The notes under the pieces were generated by a model, which made no database searches, had not been told where the DNA came from, and saw only the letters and a program-made list of their open reading frames with translations. Below, piece after piece: positions 6,333-8,635 of a stretch of DNA of 8,635 nt. The translations under genes were made by a program, and so were the position numbers. Source of the DNA: Comamonadaceae bacterium (lineage in GTDB: Bacteria > Pseudomonadota > Gammaproteobacteria > Burkholderiales > Burkholderiaceae_C); assembly GCA_947374505.1 (NCBI GenBank), contig CANCCE010000113.1, forward strand, positions 1 to 8,635, in the 5' to 3' direction. Within the stretch, counting starts at the first letter, position 1, and every line of letters starts with the position of its first letter.

Positions 6333-6416
6333 GTAAGCGTCGCTGCATGCATCGTCATAAACATCAATAATCGTTTTTGCCTCTTTTCTTTCACGACAAC
6401 ATCGGTAACCCAACAC
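6333..6416 (+). promoter_or_regulatory. trpD-trpC spacer with a weak internal promoter candidate
   Basis: This 84-base gap is clearly more AT-rich than the flanking genes and has a pyrimidine tract (about 6373-6392). AATAAT at 6366-6371 is a fair -10; the corresponding -35, CTGCAT at 6343-6348, matches TTGACA at three positions only. It could feed trpC-ung independently of the attenuator, but this is a guess from composition. No coding sequence or strong hairpin is seen. The only hint of a ribosome site for trpC is GGTAA about 10 bases before its ATG. Confidence 0.25.
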
Positions 6417-7205
6417 ATGGCTGACATCCTCGACCAGATCATGGCGGTCAAACGCCAAGAAGTAGCCACTGCGCTGCAACGCAAGCCGCTCGCCGTCATG
6501 CGCGAAGATGCCGAGTCGCGCGTCCTCACGCGCGACTTTGTCGGCGCCATGCGCCGCAAGATCGCGACAGGTCAAGCGGCCGTGATCGCTGAAATCAAAA
6601 AAGCCAGCCCCTCCAAAGGCGTTTTGCGCGCCGACTTTATTCCTGCCGACATCGCCCAGAGCTATGCCGAGCATGGCGCGGCTTGCTTGTCGGTGCTGAC
6701 CGATCAGCAATTTTTCCAAGGCAGCACGGATTACCTGAAGCAAGCGCGGGCCTCATGTGACCTGCCCGTGTTGCGCAAAGATTTCATCATCGACGCCTAT
6801 CAAGTTTATGAAGCACGAGCGATGGGTGCGGACTGCATTTTGCTGATTGCAGCCTGCCTGGATGATGCCCAAATGAAGAGCTTTGAAGCGCTGGCGATAT
6901 CGCTGGACATGGCGGTGCTGGTGGAGGTGCATGACCGCGCAGAGTTAGACCGTGCGCTCAAGCTGAAGACGCCTTTGTTGGGCATCAACAACCGCAACCT
7001 GAAAACGTTCGAGGTCTCGCTCGACACCACGCTGGGCATGATCAAGGATGTCCCTGCTGACCGTCTGCTGGTCACCGAATCAGGCATCAGCACCGTGGCT
7101 GATGTGCAACTTCTGCGGCGAGCCGGCGTCAACGCCTACTTGGTGGGCGAAGCCTTCATGCGCGCCGACGATCCCGGTGTTGCGCTGGCGCATTTATTCA
7201 CCTGA
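6417..7205 (+). CDS. trpC: Indole-3-glycerol phosphate synthase
   Basis: TrpC closes the indole ring, converting carboxyphenylamino-deoxyribulose phosphate to indole-3-glycerol phosphate with loss of CO2 and water. The 262-residue protein is the monofunctional form, with no trpF fusion. It is a TIM barrel with the characteristic blocks AEIKKASPSKG (58-68, E59 and K61), LTDQQFFQGS (94-103), PVLRKDFIID (117-126, K121), LVEVH (168-172, E170), GINNRNL (189-195, N191), TESGI (220-224, E221 and S222) and GEAFMR (244-249). By comparison with Sulfolobus TrpC the catalytic acid, base and lysines are all present. The N-terminal helix MADILDQIMAVKRQEV is typical of the family. It contains no Trp. Its TGA overlaps the ATG of ung by one base (TGATG), suggesting coupled translation. 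Confidence 0.97.
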   Translation: MADILDQIMAVKRQEVATALQRKPLAVMREDAESRVLTRDFVGAMRRKIATGQAAVIAEIKKASPSKGVLRADFIPADIAQSYAEHGAACLSVLTDQQFFQGSTDYLKQARASCDLPVLRKDFIIDAYQVYEARAMGADCILLIAACLDDAQMKSFEALAISLDMAVLVEVHDRAELDRALKLKTPLLGINNRNLKTFEVSLDTTLGMIKDVPADRLLVTESGISTVADVQLLRRAGVNAYLVGEAFMRADDPGVALAHLFT

Positions 7206-7978
7206 TGAGCATCCAGGCCAATTTCGCTTTTGACGATGCGGGATTGCCGAGTGCACCGCCTGAGCGACTCGCCGCCTGGAACCCGGCTCTTTGGCCCATC
7301 GACCGCAGCTGGGAACCGGTTGTACAAGGTTTTCTGGCCGGCCCGACTGGCCAGCAGCTTGGCCAATACATTGAGCAGCGTTTGACCGACGGTGCCGTCA
7401 TTTACCCTGCCCATCCCCTGCATGCCTTGGAAATGACCCCGTTGTCGGCGGTCAGGGTCGTGATTCTGGGGCAAGACCCGTACCACGGTCCAAACCAGGC
7501 GCATGGCTTGGCGTTTTCGGTCAAGCATGGCAACCGAATCCCGCCAAGCCTGCGCAATATATTCAAGGAAATAGACCGGGGCGCGGCCCAAGCGGGAGCG
7601 GCTAACGGGCCAAGTTCGGGGCTTCGCAGTGGCTCGCTTGAAGCGTGGGCGCAGCAAGGCGTGTTGTTGCTCAACACCTGCTTGACGGTCGAAGACGGAG
7701 CCCCTGGCAGCCATGCCAAACAAGGTTGGGAAGTGCTGACGAATGCGCTGATTCAGGCTGTGGACACATCAGCGAAGTCGGTTGTGTTTATGTTGTGGGG
7801 TGCTCATGCCCAAGCCAAGCGTGAGCTGATCAAGGGCGATCACTTGATTTTGACTGCCAACCACCCTTCGCCGCTGTCTGCGAATCGACCGCCGCAGCCA
7901 TTTTTGGGCTGCGGACACTTTGCTGCCGCCAATGCTTGGCTTGAAGCGCGTGGTTATAACGTCCTCAAATGGTCGTGA
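7205..7978 (+). CDS. ung: Uracil-DNA glycosylase, family 1
   Basis: Ung excises uracil from DNA after cytosine deamination or dUMP incorporation, starting base-excision repair. The 257-residue protein has the family 1 motifs: GQDPYHGPNQAHGLAFSV (89-106) with the water-activating D91 and gating Y93, and F104 to stack on uracil; LLLNTCLTV (154-162) with the uracil-reading N157; and HPSPLSA (220-226) with catalytic H220 and the DNA-intercalating leucine loop. These are followed by FLGCGHF (233-239). A proline-containing stretch (NRPPQP, 227-232) follows the loop and is slightly longer than in E. coli Ung. The start codon shares its A with the trpC stop, so ung is probably the last gene of the trp operon and translationally coupled. 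It has eight Trp residues, unlike the Trp-poor genes before it. The tRNA promoter begins directly after it. Confidence 0.97.
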   Translation: MSIQANFAFDDAGLPSAPPERLAAWNPALWPIDRSWEPVVQGFLAGPTGQQLGQYIEQRLTDGAVIYPAHPLHALEMTPLSAVRVVILGQDPYHGPNQAHGLAFSVKHGNRIPPSLRNIFKEIDRGAAQAGAANGPSSGLRSGSLEAWAQQGVLLLNTCLTVEDGAPGSHAKQGWEVLTNALIQAVDTSAKSVVFMLWGAHAQAKRELIKGDHLILTANHPSPLSANRPPQPFLGCGHFAAANAWLEARGYNVLKWS

Positions 7979-7988
7979 TGCTGGTGGA

Positions 7989-8010
7989 AACCATGGCATA
8001 ATCCGTGGTT
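7989..8010 (+). repeat. Imperfect palindrome around the tRNA operon -10 element
   Basis: AACCATGG (7989-7996) and CCGTGGTT (8003-8010) are inverted copies with one difference, which in RNA would be a tolerated U-G pair. The six bases between them are exactly the -10 hexamer CATAAT. Read as RNA from ung it makes an eight-pair hairpin ten bases after the ung stop, without a long T-run. Read as DNA it could be an operator. Confidence 0.45.
7994..8002 (+). promoter_or_regulatory. Candidate extended -10 promoter of the tRNA-tuf operon
   Basis: TGG at 7994-7996 followed by CATAAT at 7997-8002 (five of six bases match TATAAT) gives a good extended -10. Initiation is expected near 8009-8012, a few bases before the mature tRNA-Tyr at 8019. 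The bases just downstream (CCGTGG) are GC-rich, as in the discriminators of stringently controlled stable-RNA promoters. The -35 region overlaps the ung stop and is weak. Confidence 0.55.
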
Positions 8011-8018
8011 CACTTGAA

Positions 8019-8104
8019 GGATGGGTGTCCGAGTGGTTAAAGGAGGCAGACTGTAAATCTGTTCGCTAACGCGTACGCTGGTTCGAATCCAGCCCCATCC
8101 ACCA
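8019..8104 (+). tRNA. tRNA-Tyr (anticodon GTA)
   Basis: This is a full cloverleaf of 86 bases including an encoded CCA. The acceptor arms are GGATGGG (8019-8025) and CCCATCC (8094-8100), with discriminator A and CCA at 8102-8104. The anticodon loop contains GTA at 8053-8055, which reads tyrosine codons UAU and UAC. The long variable arm after the anticodon stem marks a class II tRNA, as expected for bacterial tRNA-Tyr. The T arm CTGGTTCGAATCCAG is perfect. It is the first gene of a tRNA-tuf cluster. Confidence 0.98.
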
Positions 8105-8186
8105 AGCAAACGCAGAGTTGGACTCAGCGAATGTCTCGGTAGAGTCTTGGTAATGTCAGTGAGTTGGTTGAAATAGTTGCAGAGCT

Positions 8187-8260
8187 GCGGGAGTAGTTCA
8201 ATGGTAGAACCCTAGCCTTCCAAGCTAATGACGCGGGTTCGATTCCCGTCTCCCGCTCCA
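8187..8260 (+). tRNA. tRNA-Gly (anticodon TCC)
   Basis: This is a cloverleaf of 74 bases with encoded CCA. The acceptor arms are GCGGGAG (8187-8193) and CTCCCGC (8250-8256), with discriminator T as usual for glycine. Anticodon TCC lies at 8219-8221 and reads GGA and GGG. The T arm contains GGGTTCGATTCCC. The anticodon stem has a C-A mismatch at its outer pair (8212 against 8228). The 82 bases separating it from tRNA-Tyr hold no other gene that I can see. Confidence 0.97.
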
Positions 8261-8348
8261 GTCTGCATCCCGTGTGGGGTGTATTTTGGTGGGTTCTGGG
8301 CTGTTTTTGTTGGTGAACTGCTGAGTGTTTGATTGAGTATTTGAGAAG

Positions 8349-8423
8349 GCCCATTTGGCTCAGTGGCAGAGCACTCCCTTGGTAAGGGAGAGGTCCCGGG
8401 TCCGATTCCCGGAATGGGCACCA
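8349..8423 (+). tRNA. tRNA-Thr (anticodon GGT)
   Basis: This is a cloverleaf of 75 bases with encoded CCA. The acceptor arms GCCCATT (8349-8355) and AATGGGC (8413-8419) pair fully. The anticodon stem CTCCC/GGGAG closes a loop with GGT at 8381-8383, reading ACU and ACC. It lies 88 bases after tRNA-Gly, across a strikingly G/T-rich spacer (8261-8348), and 63 bases before tuf, matching the thrT-tufB junction of E. coli. Confidence 0.98.
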
Positions 8424-8486
8424 TATTTAAAGTCGGCGCAGCGTCGCTGGCTAGGCAATAGTTTTTGTAACTTTTCGGAGTTGAAA

Positions 8487-8635
8487 ATGGCAAAAGAGAA
8501 ATTCGCGCGAACAAAGCCGCACGTCAACGTCGGCACGATTGGTCACGTTGACCACGGTAAAACCACCTTGACGGCCGCGATCACGACCGTGCTGGCGGCC
8601 AAATTCGGCGGCACGGCCAAAGGTTACGACCAAAT
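8487..8635 (+). CDS. tuf: Elongation factor Tu, N-terminal part (runs off the right edge)
   Basis: EF-Tu carries aminoacyl-tRNA to the ribosomal A site with hydrolysis of GTP. Only the first 49 codons are in the window. They begin MAKEKFARTKPHVNVGTIGH and include the GTP-binding P-loop GHVDHGKT at residues 19-26, which is diagnostic of translational GTPases and, with this N-terminus, of EF-Tu. The ATG at 8487 has a ribosome site GGAG (8477-8480) six bases upstream. It follows tRNA-Thr by 63 bases with no separate promoter that I can recognise, so it is probably the last part of the tRNA-tuf transcript. Many betaproteobacteria have two tuf copies; the tRNA-linked position corresponds to tufB. 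Confidence 0.97.
   Translation, partial: MAKEKFARTKPHVNVGTIGHVDHGKTTLTAAITTVLAAKFGGTAKGYDQ

Noticed and set aside
8261..8348. The G/T-rich spacer between tRNA-Gly and tRNA-Thr as a hidden RNA gene or terminator
   Set aside because: I could not draw a stable hairpin or cloverleaf; it looks like ordinary tRNA operon spacer of biased composition.

Overview
The window looks like a chromosomal segment from a betaproteobacterium, most likely Burkholderiales of the Comamonadaceae type (a Rhodoferax-like relative). This is inferred from three things: the gene order apaG / rpe-gph-trpEGDC-ung, the high GC content, and protein motifs typical of that group. I see no insertion sequence, prophage, CRISPR array or other obvious mobile DNA. 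Almost every base is explained by housekeeping genes, and I did not find a convincing undescribed system.

Layout. On the minus strand (1-1300) lie apaG and, overlapping its stop codon, the 5' part of a large gene of the COG4389 'site-specific recombinase' family that runs off the left edge. Diverging from apaG on the plus strand is rpe-gph (1391-2874): ribulose-phosphate 3-epimerase and phosphoglycolate phosphatase, overlapping by ATGA. A 272-base gap follows. It holds an extended -10 promoter, a short leader peptide ORF (trpL, 2916-2999) with two Trp codons one codon apart, and mutually exclusive stem-loops that look like a transcription attenuator. Next come trpE (TTG start), trpG, trpD and trpC (3147-7205), then ung, which overlaps trpC by one base (7205-7978).

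The right end carries a stable-RNA/translation cluster: an extended -10 promoter centred in an imperfect palindrome, tRNA-Tyr(GTA), tRNA-Gly(TCC), tRNA-Thr(GGT), and the start of tuf (EF-Tu), cut by the window edge. This matches the tyrU-glyT-thrT-tufB arrangement of E. coli.

How the genes work together. TrpE+TrpG form anthranilate synthase; TrpD adds the phosphoribosyl group and TrpC closes the indole ring to give indole-3-glycerol phosphate. The isomerase and synthase genes (trpF, trpB, trpA) are not here and are probably elsewhere, as is usual in betaproteobacteria. TrpL appears to sense charged tRNA-Trp by ribosome stalling. The four Trp enzymes contain only two Trp residues in 1306 amino acids, so their synthesis costs little of the amino acid they make. 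Rpe serves the Calvin/pentose phosphate pathways and Gph clears 2-phosphoglycolate. The most rewarding items are the trp leader/attenuator, the apparently leaderless rpe and trpL transcripts, the non-ATG start of the COG4389 gene, and the palindrome around the tRNA-tuf promoter.
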